Shown piece after piece: positions 7,764 to 15,975 of a DNA stretch of 64,000 nucleotides (position 1 is its first letter; the number at the start of each line of letters is the position of its first letter). The DNA comes from Croceimicrobium sp965279135 (GTDB lineage: Bacteria > Bacteroidota > Bacteroidia > Flavobacteriales > Schleiferiaceae), in contig OZ257133.1 in NCBI GenBank assembly GCA_965279135.1, forward strand, positions 992,001 to 1,056,000. The letters are read 5' to 3'. A model generated the notes under the pieces. It did no database searches. It saw only the letters and a program-made list of their open reading frames with translations, and had not been told where the DNA came from. A program made the position numbers and the translations under genes.

Positions 7764-10580
7764 TTAGGAGAAGATTTGCGATTTGATCCTTTTACGGTTT
7801 CTCCAATAGATGATTGGCAGCATCAATAATGCGATTAGCCACCATTTAGGTTCGGACATGCTTAGAGTTTCTTCTCCCGGACTTAAGGCCTTTTTACCCG
7901 ATAAGACTTCCTCCTGCTTCTTACGAAGCATGGCTTTTTGCGATTCCGTTTCAACCACCAGAAAGGAGGTATAAGGATTCATGATATGACTCTTAAAACT
8001 GCTAAAGACTAAATTCCTCCAGTTTTCATTGGCGATTTCCGGATGAAATATATGCGATCGATATTCAGCTTCCATCGCCAATGCGGAATGCCATGATTTG
8101 GATTTCAGCTGGCTGGAGTCAAGTTCAAAGTACTCATTCTTTAGTACTATACTTGATTCCTCATCGTCTTCTAAATAATAGCTGTGTCCTTCCTTGGAAC
8201 GAAAGTGACGCACCGGATTTCTGCTTCCTATATCTATACTATCTCGTATTTGATTGGGTTCTCTGCGTAGAGAATAAGCTTTTAGCACATTATCGTTTAA
8301 ACGGAAATAATAAGGCAATTCAGGCATGCACATTTCCAAATCCAAAAAATTATCGCGAAGTAAACCCTGTTCTTTGACTCCTGTGTAAACTACAAGCACC
8401 GGGAAAGCTTTGGATTTTTCTAGATGATTATTAACCAGTGCTTTGCGCAATGCTCTATCCAGGAAGAAAGCTCGGTTGGTGTCTACTTTCAAAGCAGCCT
8501 TCGCCTCTGCAGTCTGAAATTCAAAATCTTCCACGTAGGTTCCCACCACACTCAGCTTGGCCTTCTTTCCAAGCTTAGGATGCTTATCAATAAGTGCTTT
8601 AAGGCTTCTTTTGGTTTCAGGCCAATGTTCTGGCGTAGTGCTCGATTGATTAACTATAAAATGGAAATATCCTTCTCTTTCTATTAAGGGCAAGCCTGCT
8701 TTGCTCGTCCGGTCAATAAAAGCAAAATCTTCATTTTCAATGATCTCACCTTTATCCATTCCTGGGTTTCCTAAGGTTATCGGAACTCCATCTATCTCGA
8801 GTTGAAAGGATTCTTTATGGATTAACTGTAACCCTGTTTTACGTACTTCAGAAGAAGAAAATGGAAAAACTCGAAAAGCCACTTGATTTCCATTAAGGTA
8901 ATATAGAATTCCAGGATCTCGTCTTGTATCACGAATTTGACTGTAGATCCACATAGCGGACTTCTTTTCGGACAGGATTCCATATTCTATGCTATCACCA
9001 ACATAAAGGTAGTAGTCGTTGATCCAGCAGCCCTTAGGAAGGTCAAGTATAGTCGCATATTCCTTTTGCCATCCAGTACTGTCCGTGTTACTAAGCTCAA
9101 TATCAATAAAGGAGCTCCAGTATTTTTCTACCGGATTATATTCACTTCGGGCCTTCAGATCGGTAATTTTCACTTCATCGTTGCCACTATCAAAGCTTGG
9201 ATGAGCCTTAATAGCTGCGTCAAAGAAGATATGCTCGAGGTTCTCAATCTTAGCATCGGGTAAGGTAAGATTATCAAAAACCAGCCAACGATAGTAATTA
9301 CTTAGGTAGGGCGTCTTACTGCCAATTAAGCCCAGGCTATTACGTCCCTTGTGTTTTTTAACCTGATCAAGACATGCTTCAAGGGCCGACAGATCTATTT
9401 GATAGCTTTTAGAGTAATTGGGATTGTAGACATAATCGAGGGCATTATCTAAAGTTGACCGTTGATAGCTGTAATTGAAATGAACTGCGAAGGGCAAAAT
9501 GAGTATAGATATTAAAAGAATTACCCTTAGGAACTGTTTAGAAAAATCCTCCTCCAATTGCCTAAACAGAACGGTTAGCTCATTGACTTGGATAACAAAA
9601 AGAAAAAGAGGGCAGAGTAGGAGGAAGCCTAAGCCCGCGAAAACAATGGCAACAACGGAAAATGGAATAAAGGGTAGGAAGACGATAAAGAAGTAAAAGA
9701 CAAAACTGGAAAAGACAGCTAATCCAAAAAAGCGAAAAAAGCGGTAAGCTTTATTTGCCCTGTCAGGCAGGCAGAGGAGAATTCCATTAAGGATTACTAT
9801 TATGGGAAAAATGGGATGGCTAAAATCTCCGAGTACATTCAGGTCTGTGCTTGAAACCCTATCAAGAAGAAATCCCCTGTTAACGGCTAGACCTAATAGA
9901 GGTAGTACGATGCCAATAGGGACTTTCCATAATAATTGATATCTGGACCAATTACGCTCTTTTTTATGAATGGCAATCCAGATGGCGCGCAGAATAAAAA
10001 ATAAGAACAGTGTGCTTCCCAGAATACCAAAAACTATAGCGGCATGAATGCCAAAAAAATCATCGATAGGTTGCCAAAGCGGAAGGAGAATTTGGCTAAA
10101 TAGATACCAGGCGGCAGGAATGATTGCTCCGGCAATGATATTTGGCCAGGCACGTAATCCTTTATCCTTAGGGCTTAAATAGGAAACTATTATTAATAAA
10201 CCATGTATAAGGCTTGGCATAAAGAAGGAGCCTACGTGGAGCATTGAGAATTCATCTACCATCCAGGGGGCAATGCTCCAGGGGTGATAGAGGTCTATAT
10301 TCCAATAATAGAAATAGGCCAATGCGATGTGTGAGACTAACAGCCAGATACCAGTATATAAGGAGAGTTCCTGCCTTATTCTAATTGCCCTTAGGCTTAA
10401 AGCAAGATTTAATAAGAAGAGAGTCGCTAAAGCAACTCCTCCACCATACCAGTAGGACTGCGATTCAGTATCCAAATCAGTTTTTATAATCTGGAATTCC
10501 CCGAATTTGATAAAGGCCAATATTAGTAAAGGCAGACTATTGGATAGGAGCAGCCATTTGGCTTGAAGCAGGTTTTTCAT
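7764..10580 (-). CDS. MSEP-CTERM sorting-domain protein with VIT domain, exosortase substrate
   Basis: 938 residues. Roughly nine to ten membrane helices fill residues 10-370. A soluble region follows with a VIT-like domain at about 470-590, seen in the family's signature stretch DPGILYYLNGNQVAFRVFP. A von Willebrand A-like stretch around 635-700 has NQSST (N644, S646, T648), a MIDAS-like DxSxS with the Asp replaced by Asn. The tail is a tripartite sorting signal: MSEP at 908-911, one hydrophobic helix and the basic cluster RNRKRIK. From memory this fits the MSEP-CTERM family, whose partner is exosortase K. The exosortase gene lies directly upstream with a 44-bp overlap. Function beyond being sorted is unknown. 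Confidence 0.8.
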   Translation of the reverse strand: MKNLLQAKWLLLSNSLPLLILAFIKFGEFQIIKTDLDTESQSYWYGGGVALATLFLLNLALSLRAIRIRQELSLYTGIWLLVSHIALAYFYYWNIDLYHPWSIAPWMVDEFSMLHVGSFFMPSLIHGLLIIVSYLSPKDKGLRAWPNIIAGAIIPAAWYLFSQILLPLWQPIDDFFGIHAAIVFGILGSTLFLFFILRAIWIAIHKKERNWSRYQLLWKVPIGIVLPLLGLAVNRGFLLDRVSSTDLNVLGDFSHPIFPIIVILNGILLCLPDRANKAYRFFRFFGLAVFSSFVFYFFIVFLPFIPFSVVAIVFAGLGFLLLCPLFLFVIQVNELTVLFRQLEEDFSKQFLRVILLISILILPFAVHFNYSYQRSTLDNALDYVYNPNYSKSYQIDLSALEACLDQVKKHKGRNSLGLIGSKTPYLSNYYRWLVFDNLTLPDAKIENLEHIFFDAAIKAHPSFDSGNDEVKITDLKARSEYNPVEKYWSSFIDIELSNTDSTGWQKEYATILDLPKGCWINDYYLYVGDSIEYGILSEKKSAMWIYSQIRDTRRDPGILYYLNGNQVAFRVFPFSSSEVRKTGLQLIHKESFQLEIDGVPITLGNPGMDKGEIIENEDFAFIDRTSKAGLPLIEREGYFHFIVNQSSTTPEHWPETKRSLKALIDKHPKLGKKAKLSVVGTYVEDFEFQTAEAKAALKVDTNRAFFLDRALRKALVNNHLEKSKAFPVLVVYTGVKEQGLLRDNFLDLEMCMPELPYYFRLNDNVLKAYSLRREPNQIRDSIDIGSRNPVRHFRSKEGHSYYLEDDEESSIVLKNEYFELDSSQLKSKSWHSALAMEAEYRSHIFHPEIANENWRNLVFSSFKSHIMNPYTSFLVVETESQKAMLRKKQEEVLSGKKALSPGEETLSMSEPKWWLIALLMLPIIYWRNRKRIKSQIFS

Positions 10581-11112
10581 GGATTAGTTTGCTTTGAAGG
10601 AACCGTTCTGCTAGAAGGTAAATGATGATTAAAAAAATGAAGTTGCTACACACTCCTAAGGCATCGTGCACATTCCCGGAGGCTAGACCTAATGATTCTA
10701 AACCAGGACCCATAAACAGGGCTAGGTATATTCTGGAGGTATTAGCTATTATGGTTAAGAAGTAGCTGGTAATAAGTAGGATAGGAAGCCTGTAAATCTT
10801 GCGGCGAAGATTATCAAGGCGGTTAATGCTCAAGAAAAAGAGCATTGCAAAGAGCAGTAAGGCGAAGTTAAAGCCGGAGCACGATTTTTCAATAAGAATA
10901 TTGAGCTCAGGGAAAAAGAAACCTTCGACAGTCCAGGTAGAAGGGGAGCCACTCAATAATTCAACTCCAATATTAGTGGGCGAAAGAAGGAACTTAAGGT
11001 CTAAAACAGTAGCATCTCGGTACCACCATTTCAAGGCTAAAAAGCAAGTTCCACCTAAGATGTAGAATAGCCATTTTCCTAAGCCCCTATTAACCCTGGA
11101 CATGAATTTCAT
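10537..11112 (-). CDS. xrtK: exosortase, K-type (dedicated to the MSEP-CTERM protein)
   Basis: 191 residues, multi-pass membrane protein of the exosortase/archaeosortase family. The three catalytic residues can be placed: Cys78 in IEKSCSGFNFALL, Arg127 in NTSRIYLAL and His149 in GNVHDALG. Exosortases are transpeptidase-like enzymes that cut C-terminal sorting tails at the membrane. It is short and lacks the extra C-terminal domain (EpsI) of larger exosortases. It overlaps the substrate gene, and no other tail of the same type occurs in the window. The subtype (XrtK rather than XrtN) is inferred from the MSEP motif in the partner. The start could also be the second Met (11103). Confidence 0.83.
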   Translation of the reverse strand: MKFMSRVNRGLGKWLFYILGGTCFLALKWWYRDATVLDLKFLLSPTNIGVELLSGSPSTWTVEGFFFPELNILIEKSCSGFNFALLLFAMLFFLSINRLDNLRRKIYRLPILLITSYFLTIIANTSRIYLALFMGPGLESLGLASGNVHDALGVCSNFIFLIIIYLLAERFLQSKLIHEKPASSQMAAPIQ

Positions 11113-11189
11113 TTCCCAATGCTTTGCCTGTTCGCAGAAATAGAACGGGGCATTTTGTAATTCGGTATAGCCGAGTTGTTAGGAAATGC

Positions 11190-11483
11190 TTAATTCGTTC
11201 TTATCAGACAATAGGTTTCTGGAGATCTACCCTCCCGTAAGATGATTCCTTTAGCTTCCAGGTCCATTTTAACCGATTGCAGGTACCATTGCAGAGAACC
11301 CTTGAATTCGATTCCTCTTGAAACTAAATCAGCCTTAATGAAATTCAATATTTCGGTATGACTCAACTTAGCATCACCGCTTAGGCTGCGCAGCAATGAA
11401 CCTTTAAGAAGTTCATATTTGGCTTTATCCATTCTTACGGCCTGTTTCCCTTGAGGGTGCTCTAATTGAATTTTAATATCCAT
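11190..11483 (-). CDS. hypothetical small protein, possibly DUF6958-like
   Basis: 97 residues, no signal peptide or membrane segment. The middle (residues 20-60, KYELLKGSLLRSL...LSHTEILNFIKADLVSRG) and the end (VKMDLEAKGIILREGRSPETYCL) look like a winged-helix-type arrangement. I recall similar small Bacteroidota proteins grouped as DUF6958, but I am not sure of the assignment. It lies 8 bp after the CPBP protease gene and probably shares its transcript. Confidence 0.6.
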   Translation of the reverse strand: MDIKIQLEHPQGKQAVRMDKAKYELLKGSLLRSLSGDAKLSHTEILNFIKADLVSRGIEFKGSLQWYLQSVKMDLEAKGIILREGRSPETYCLIRTN

Positions 11484-11491
11484 TACAGTCT

Positions 11492-12151
11492 TTAGTTAAT
11501 GACGACCATGAAATTCCACAGAATATGAAAGAGAATGGAGGGACTTACTGATTTAGAAAGATAATACAGATAACCACTTATCAGACCTCCTGCGAAAGCA
11601 ACTACAACCCTAGGATGCATAAGGCTATAGCCATCAATGGCAAAGGCCACTAGATTGGTATGTACCAGAGAAAAAAGTAGGGCGCTGATTAGGATTGCTA
11701 CTCCTGGTTTATACCTTTTCTGAAGATTACCCTGCAGATAGGAGCGGAAAAAGAGTTCTTCAGCGATTGGGAAAAAGAGGATCACTCCTAGATACCCCAG
11801 GTTAATTGCTCCAATATTTTCCAGCATAATGTTGAATGAATAATCAACTCCCGATATTGTGGAGTAGGCAAATAATATAGGCCATTGAATAGGCAGGAAA
11901 AGAACTCCCAGGACTATACCGATTACACAATATTTCACCGGAAACCATGGTCCACGCAGTTCACGATTTTGATCTACCCCAGCTACAAAGAGCCAAAGAA
12001 TCACAGCAGAAATGAGACCTTTTAAGCTAGTGGCGTAGGGCAAAAAGCTTGGCGGCAATTCAATAAATAGCTCCACGAAAAAGAGGGCTCCAACAATTTC
12101 CGAGTAAATGATGTATAAGAAACAAGCGAGTATGGCTTTAGGAATGGACAT
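11492..12151 (-). CDS. CPBP-family intramembrane metalloprotease
   Basis: 219 residues with six to seven membrane helices. The CPBP/Abi motifs are complete: motif 1 EELFFR (E131, E132, R136), motif 2 His164 in SLVHTNLVAF, and motif 3 His209 and Asn213 in ILFHILWNF. These residues form the glutamate/histidine metal site of Rce1-like proteases, which cleave substrates within the membrane. It sits 8 bp after the flavin-binding protein gene and 8 bp before the small hypothetical, forming a three-gene operon. The substrate is unknown. Confidence 0.88.
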   Translation of the reverse strand: MSIPKAILACFLYIIYSEIVGALFFVELFIELPPSFLPYATSLKGLISAVILWLFVAGVDQNRELRGPWFPVKYCVIGIVLGVLFLPIQWPILFAYSTISGVDYSFNIMLENIGAINLGYLGVILFFPIAEELFFRSYLQGNLQKRYKPGVAILISALLFSLVHTNLVAFAIDGYSLMHPRVVVAFAGGLISGYLYYLSKSVSPSILFHILWNFMVVIN

Positions 12152-12159
12152 GAATGAGC

Positions 12160-12819
12160 TTAGTTATTGCGATTGTTTATAAATTCTACAACATGCTGGG
12201 GAACTCGGACATTGGAATCCAGATCTACAGCCGGAGCTGGCTTTCCGATTATTTGCCTAACCGGTAGTATTCCAGCCCAGTAATTCAGGTTCAAGTCTGA
12301 TTCTTTATCCGTGGAAGGGGTGTCGGCTATTTTAGCGGAGCCGGATGTAATTTGGATTTCCACCACTCTTGTGGCATTTAGCTCTTTTTCATTCGGCGGC
12401 CGACAATTCTCCCATCGATTAGGCACAAAATGATTTATGATAGCTTCCAGACCGATCAGTTTTTCTTCATGGCTCTCAAGGTTTCGTACCATACCAAAGA
12501 CCGTAGCGGAACGATAGTTTACGGAATGATTAAAAGCAGAACGGGTGAGTTTCATCCCATCCAAGAGCATAACATTTAAACAAGCCTCTCCTGTTTCAAT
12601 AAGGGCAGAAGTCATTCTATTCTGCACAGAGCCATGCAGATAGATTTTATCATTCAAACGCCCAAAATTTATTGGCTGCACCATGGGACGACCCTCATAT
12701 AAAAATGCCACATGGCAAACTTCCACCGCATCAAGGATCGCATAAATCGCTTCTTGATCGTATGTGGCTTTTTTCTTGCCACGTTTTATTTCATTCAAGG
12801 GAGATTTTGGGAATTCCAT
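12160..12819 (-). CDS. pyridoxamine 5'-phosphate oxidase-like FMN-binding split-barrel protein
   Basis: 219 residues. The fold is recognisable from VCHVAFLYEGRPMVQPINFGRLNDKIY, HGSVQNRMTSAL and NYRSATVFGMV, with C-terminal WAGILPVRQIIGKP. The family includes PNPOx-like flavoproteins and nitroimidazole-resistance-like (NimA-type) proteins; most members reduce or bind small molecules through FMN. It is the first gene of a short operon. The exact substrate is unknown. Confidence 0.82.
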   Translation of the reverse strand: MEFPKSPLNEIKRGKKKATYDQEAIYAILDAVEVCHVAFLYEGRPMVQPINFGRLNDKIYLHGSVQNRMTSALIETGEACLNVMLLDGMKLTRSAFNHSVNYRSATVFGMVRNLESHEEKLIGLEAIINHFVPNRWENCRPPNEKELNATRVVEIQITSGSAKIADTPSTDKESDLNLNYWAGILPVRQIIGKPAPAVDLDSNVRVPQHVVEFINNRNN

Positions 12820-13198
12820 GGGCCAGAAATTTGATTCGGAAGATAGGGAAATGGGAGGGGAGATATGAGATGTGGGATGTGGGATGTGAGATGTGAGATG
12901 TGAGATGTGAGATGTGAGAGACTAGAACCTAGAACTTAGTAGTTAGAGCATTGTACGTTGAACATGCCTTATATAGGTTGACCAAGTTGAAGTTTAAATA
13001 TTAGCTTTTCCATTAAGTCTTCAATTCAAGAAATTCATTTTGGAGTTTTGAATAGTAAAAACAGGGAAAATCCGGTAACAAACTGTATTGATAAATCCTT
13101 GTTTATGATTAGATTATCCGAATATATTTTCCGATTAATAGGGCGAATTTAAGTTATAGATTCAACCTTAAGTTACTTTAGTTAATGAATTATAGGCC
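12820..13198. other. 379-bp gene-free gap with heptamer array A and upstream region of a secreted protein
   Basis: The left third carries tandem heptamer array A (12861-12951). The rest is AT-rich with no coding frame, no RNA gene and no strong hairpin. A weak -7-like box TACTTTAG (13174-13181, one mismatch to TAnnTTTG) lies 17 bp before the ATG at 13199, the same distance as the better promoters in this window. Confidence 0.6.
12861..12951. repeat. tandem heptamer array A (AGATGTG-type)
   Basis: Thirteen consecutive 7-base units without a phase break. The left eight are AGATATG, AGATGTG, two GGATGTG and four AGATGTG. Then the unit changes to AGAGACT, AGAACCT, AGAACTT, AGTAGTT and AGAGCAT. 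The last type shares the 12-mer TAGAACTTAGTA (12930-12941) with array D (15989-16000). Not a CRISPR: there are no spacers. Confidence 0.9.
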
Positions 13199-13636
13199 AT
13201 GAAAAACCTTATTACAATTCTGTTTTTTTTGATTTGCTGTTCGGTATTTGGACAGACTACGTTGGAAGAGTTTTATTATATCACTAAGGGATATAAGTTG
13301 GAAGTAGAGAGCGGCCGAGGCATTAGGCAAGGATATTTTTTTAGGGATGTCGAGGATTTTGGATTAAGCTATGGTTCATTTCAAAGGAAAGTAACCTTCA
13401 AACAATTATTCAGGCAAGGAGAATCAACCCCCTGCGCGACCCTAATGATCCTGGAAAGAACGGATACACAGTATAAAGAGTATTTGTGTATACCACATTA
13501 TAAATCCAAGCATGAAATCTGGGAGATGGCGTTGTATAGTTTTAACTCATCAGTTTGGGAATGGACCGAAGCCTCAAAAGGATACACCTGGGGAATGATT
13601 ACAATGATTTCCTATATGAGTAGTGAGATTAAGTAG
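13199..13636 (+). CDS. hypothetical secreted protein
   Basis: 145 residues. The N-terminus is a clean signal peptide (MKNLITILFFLICCSVFG, cut before QTTLEEFYY). The mature protein is rich in aromatic residues and beta-prone stretches (KGYKLEVESGRG, RKVTFKQLFRQG). I recognise no family. It is isolated, the only plus-strand gene between 8 and 23 kb, and lies between two gaps that carry heptamer arrays. The start is the first ATG with a convincing leader. Confidence 0.65.
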   Translation: MKNLITILFFLICCSVFGQTTLEEFYYITKGYKLEVESGRGIRQGYFFRDVEDFGLSYGSFQRKVTFKQLFRQGESTPCATLMILERTDTQYKEYLCIPHYKSKHEIWEMALYSFNSSVWEWTEASKGYTWGMITMISYMSSEIK

Positions 13637-14018
13637 TAAACAAATAGCTAATGCTTGGCCGGTGGAATTATCTGATTGAGATAATAAGGATTGCTTCGTG
13701 AATCTTTTAATACATTAGCTTTATCCTGAAACAAGTTCCAAGTTTTCGTGCAGGATTATTCTCTTTCTTTGGATTTATTTTGCAGACATTTTGCACCGGA
13801 TCGACAAGCACTCCACTTTAGATTAATGATATTAATGAATTAAGTAAGGAGCTCGCAACTTCAAAGAGGTCTATTGAGTTAACCTAGAATCCTGGCGCTT
13901 CTTTTGAATAGAATTTGAGGCGCCAAAAAGAAATAAATAGCTAACACGATCGGTTCCTAAGCAGTTATCTCAAATCTCAAATCTCAAGTCTTAAATCTAA
14001 GCTCTAAATTCTAAGCTC
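13637..14018. other. 382-bp gene-free gap ending in heptamer array B
   Basis: Between the convergent ends of the secreted protein gene and the AlkB-like gene. I find no coding frame with a plausible start, no tRNA and no hairpin followed by a T-run. Only the last ~55 bases are structured: heptamer array B, which runs into the AlkB-like stop codon. Confidence 0.6.
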
Positions 14019-14023
14019 TCATC
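13968..14023. repeat. tandem heptamer array B (TCTCAAA/TCTAAGC-type)
   Basis: Eight consecutive 7-base units: TCTCAAA, TCTCAAA, TCTCAAG, TCTTAAA, TCTAAGC, TCTAAAT, TCTAAGC, TCTCATC. Read on the minus strand it gives GAGATTTGAGA, the same family as the GAGATGT/GAGACTT units of arrays A and C on the plus strand. The last unit contains the TGA stop (14019-14021) of the AlkB-like gene. Confidence 0.85.
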
Positions 14024-14609
14024 CCCCATCCATCTCTCTAAAAGTCAAACTCACCCTCGCATCTTTCACCTTCTTCATTAGCGGTATCTGATGAACCCAA
14101 TGTGTCTGTGTTTGATCTTTCATTTCCAAAAGATCACCTGAGCTTAATTTGAACTCTACTTTTTCTTTACTCTGACGGTGTTTGAGAATGAATCGCCGGG
14201 TCGCTCCAAAACTCAAGGAAGCAACTGAACCATTTTCCTTAAGGTCTTTCTCATCATCACTATGCCAACCTACACCTTCTTGTCCACTATGATAAAGGTT
14301 TAGTAGGCATGAATTGTAAACCGCGCCAGTATGCTTTTCAACGAGATTTTTTAAATCCAGGAGGAGAGGTGTCCAGGCTAAAGCCGTTCTTGAAACTTTA
14401 GAATAGGAGTATTCGAAAGGATAGGAGGCATACCAAGCTACTTTTCTTTTGGTTACGATATGCTTGCCAAAGATGATGGCTTCGTCATTTTTCCATGCGA
14501 TTTCATTTAGTAGAGCATTAAAGATCCGGCTTGAATCCTGGGGATTTATAACAGGACCCCAATAATGCACTGTACCATCAGTGGGTAAATAGTTTCTTTG
14601 GGAATTCAT
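14019..14609 (-). CDS. AlkB-like 2-oxoglutarate/Fe(II) dioxygenase (alkylation repair)
   Basis: 196 residues. The double-stranded beta-helix iron site is visible: His116 and Asp118 in GWHSDDE, the distal His173 in HWVHQIPL, and the 2-oxoglutarate-binding Arg185 with Arg191 in ARVSLTFRE. YNSCLLNLYHSGQEG is the usual stretch before the iron site of ALKBH2/3-like proteins. These enzymes remove alkyl groups from N1-adenine and N3-cytosine in DNA or RNA by oxidation. Its ATG overlaps the stop of the Ada-like gene (ATGA), so both are made together as an alkylation-damage operon. Confidence 0.92.
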   Translation of the reverse strand: MNSQRNYLPTDGTVHYWGPVINPQDSSRIFNALLNEIAWKNDEAIIFGKHIVTKRKVAWYASYPFEYSYSKVSRTALAWTPLLLDLKNLVEKHTGAVYNSCLLNLYHSGQEGVGWHSDDEKDLKENGSVASLSFGATRRFILKHRQSKEKVEFKLSSGDLLEMKDQTQTHWVHQIPLMKKVKDARVSLTFREMDGG

Positions 14610-15439
14610 TCGTGTAGTTTTGATGCTTCCCAGGCGATCATGGCCTTTTTACGAATGGGATTCCAACGATAACCACCAATTCCTCCACCTCCCTGAATTA
14701 CTCGATGACATGGAATGAGATAAGCAATGGGATTGGCGCCAATTGCAGAACCTACAGCCCTTGAAGCTTTTGGAGCCTCAATTTGGTTGGCGATTTCTTT
14801 GTAACTAACCAGCTTACCATTGGGAATGCTAAGCAAAGCTTCCCAGACTTTAAGTTGAAAGCTACTGCCTTTGATATGGAGCGGAATGGGCTGTTCCATA
14901 TTTGCATCCTTATTAAAGATTTTCAAGGCTTGATCATGAAACACAGTTGATTCTGAGATCCAGGTCGCTTGATGGAAGTTTTCTTTTAGTTCTTCCAAGG
15001 CGGCTTTTTCATCCTCGAAAAATGCCATCCAACAGAGTCCTTTATCAGTATTGGCCATTAAGATCGGCCCGAAAGGACTATCCTTTATGCTGTAAGCAAT
15101 GCTTAGGTTTTCACCTCCATTTTTATACTCACCTGGAGTCATACTTTCAATACTGATGAAGAGATCGTGCAATCTTCCTGTGCCCGATAAACCGGTATCA
15201 ATAGCCGTATCGAATAAGCTAGACTCTTTTTCTTTTAAGAGGCTTTTAGCATAGTTTATCGAAAGGTATTGCAGGTATTTTTTTGGCGAGATACCTACCC
15301 AATCCACGAATAACTTTTGAAAGTGATGCGGACTTAAGTGAATCTCTTTGGCTACCTCATCTAAGCTAGGTTGATTTTTAAAATTTTCATCCAGATATTC
15401 AATGGCCTTAGCGATTTGTTGATAGCGATCTTTTTTCAT
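14606..15439 (-). CDS. Ada-like: AraC-type HTH fused to O6-methylguanine-DNA methyltransferase
   Basis: 277 residues. An AraC-type DNA-binding domain fills residues 1-105 (DEVAKEIHLSPHHFQKLFVDWVG...SPKKYLQYL). The methyltransferase domain (about 115-275) has the suicide Cys244 in IPCHRVIQ and the SRAVGSAIGANP arginine-finger stretch. The enzyme moves a methyl group from O6-methylguanine to its own Cys. Unlike E. coli Ada there is no N-terminal methylphosphotriester domain with its Cys4 zinc site, so any switch to activator must use a different trigger. Translationally coupled to the AlkB-like gene. Confidence 0.92.
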   Translation of the reverse strand: MKKDRYQQIAKAIEYLDENFKNQPSLDEVAKEIHLSPHHFQKLFVDWVGISPKKYLQYLSINYAKSLLKEKESSLFDTAIDTGLSGTGRLHDLFISIESMTPGEYKNGGENLSIAYSIKDSPFGPILMANTDKGLCWMAFFEDEKAALEELKENFHQATWISESTVFHDQALKIFNKDANMEQPIPLHIKGSSFQLKVWEALLSIPNGKLVSYKEIANQIEAPKASRAVGSAIGANPIAYLIPCHRVIQGGGGIGGYRWNPIRKKAMIAWEASKLHE

Positions 15440-15493
15440 TCCTCAAAGGTGGGACAGAAAAATGGGTTGGGAAACCCGGTTGTTGGGGGAATG

Positions 15494-15598
15494 GAGCTAA
15501 GATGTGAGATATGAGACTTGAGACTTGAGACCTGAGACCTAAGACTTTCTACCTTCTACCTTCTACCTTCTACTAGCTACTAACTACCAACCACCAAT
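15494..15598. repeat. tandem heptamer array C (two unit types in one phase)
   Basis: Fifteen consecutive 7-base units. The left half is GAGCTAA, GATGTGA, GATATGA, GACTTGA x2, GACCTGA, GACCTAA, GACTTTC. The right half is TACCTTC x3, TACTAGC, TACTAAC, TACCAAC, CACCAAT. The 7-bp phase is kept across the change of type. The last 19 bases are inside the 3' end of the adjacent secreted-protein gene, including its TAG stop (15580-15582). Confidence 0.9.
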
Positions 15599-15975
15599 TC
15601 CACCCCCGGCTTCCCAGTATTACCATTACGTTCATAGGATTTATACCCCTTCTTTTTTCTCACTAGGACCCTTTGAAAGTTCGTTTCATAATACACTTTC
15701 CAACCTTCATATCGCTTCATTGTGGTGTCGGCTTCACGAAAATAGAGGGTGCGATACTTTCCATCGTCAAAATAGTTACCCTTACCGTACCATACTTGAC
15801 CATCATCAGTCAAATAGAAGTGCTTAAAAGTTCCATCGGGGAAAAAGGTATAGCTATTACTAAATAGTTGAGCGTCCTTCTGGCTATAGACTAAGCTATC
15901 CTGAGCAATAGCTTTGGAAGAAAGAAAAAGAAAGGGAAAAACAAGAAAAAGGCATTTAGAGTGAAGAGTGATCAT
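15580..15975 (-). CDS. hypothetical small secreted protein bracketed by heptamer arrays
   Basis: 131 residues from the ATG at 15975, chosen because it starts a signal peptide (MITLHSKCLFLVFPFLFLSSKAIAQ); twelve further in-frame codons upstream lie in the heptamer array and look like an artefact. The mature protein is beta-rich (SYTFFPDGTFKHFYLTDDGQVWYG), resembling short MORN-like or toxin-immunity-like beta repeats, but no family is certain. The last residues, about LVVGS, are encoded by repeat units of array C, and array D begins at the start codon. Expression is unproven. Confidence 0.55.
   Translation of the reverse strand: MITLHSKCLFLVFPFLFLSSKAIAQDSLVYSQKDAQLFSNSYTFFPDGTFKHFYLTDDGQVWYGKGNYFDDGKYRTLYFREADTTMKRYEGWKVYYETNFQRVLVRKKKGYKSYERNGNTGKPGVELVVGS

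Noticed and set aside
7764..11112. Calling the pair exosortase N with its VIT-domain partner
   Set aside because: The partner does have a VIT-like domain, but its tail reads MSEP, which I associate with exosortase K. Profile searches would decide.
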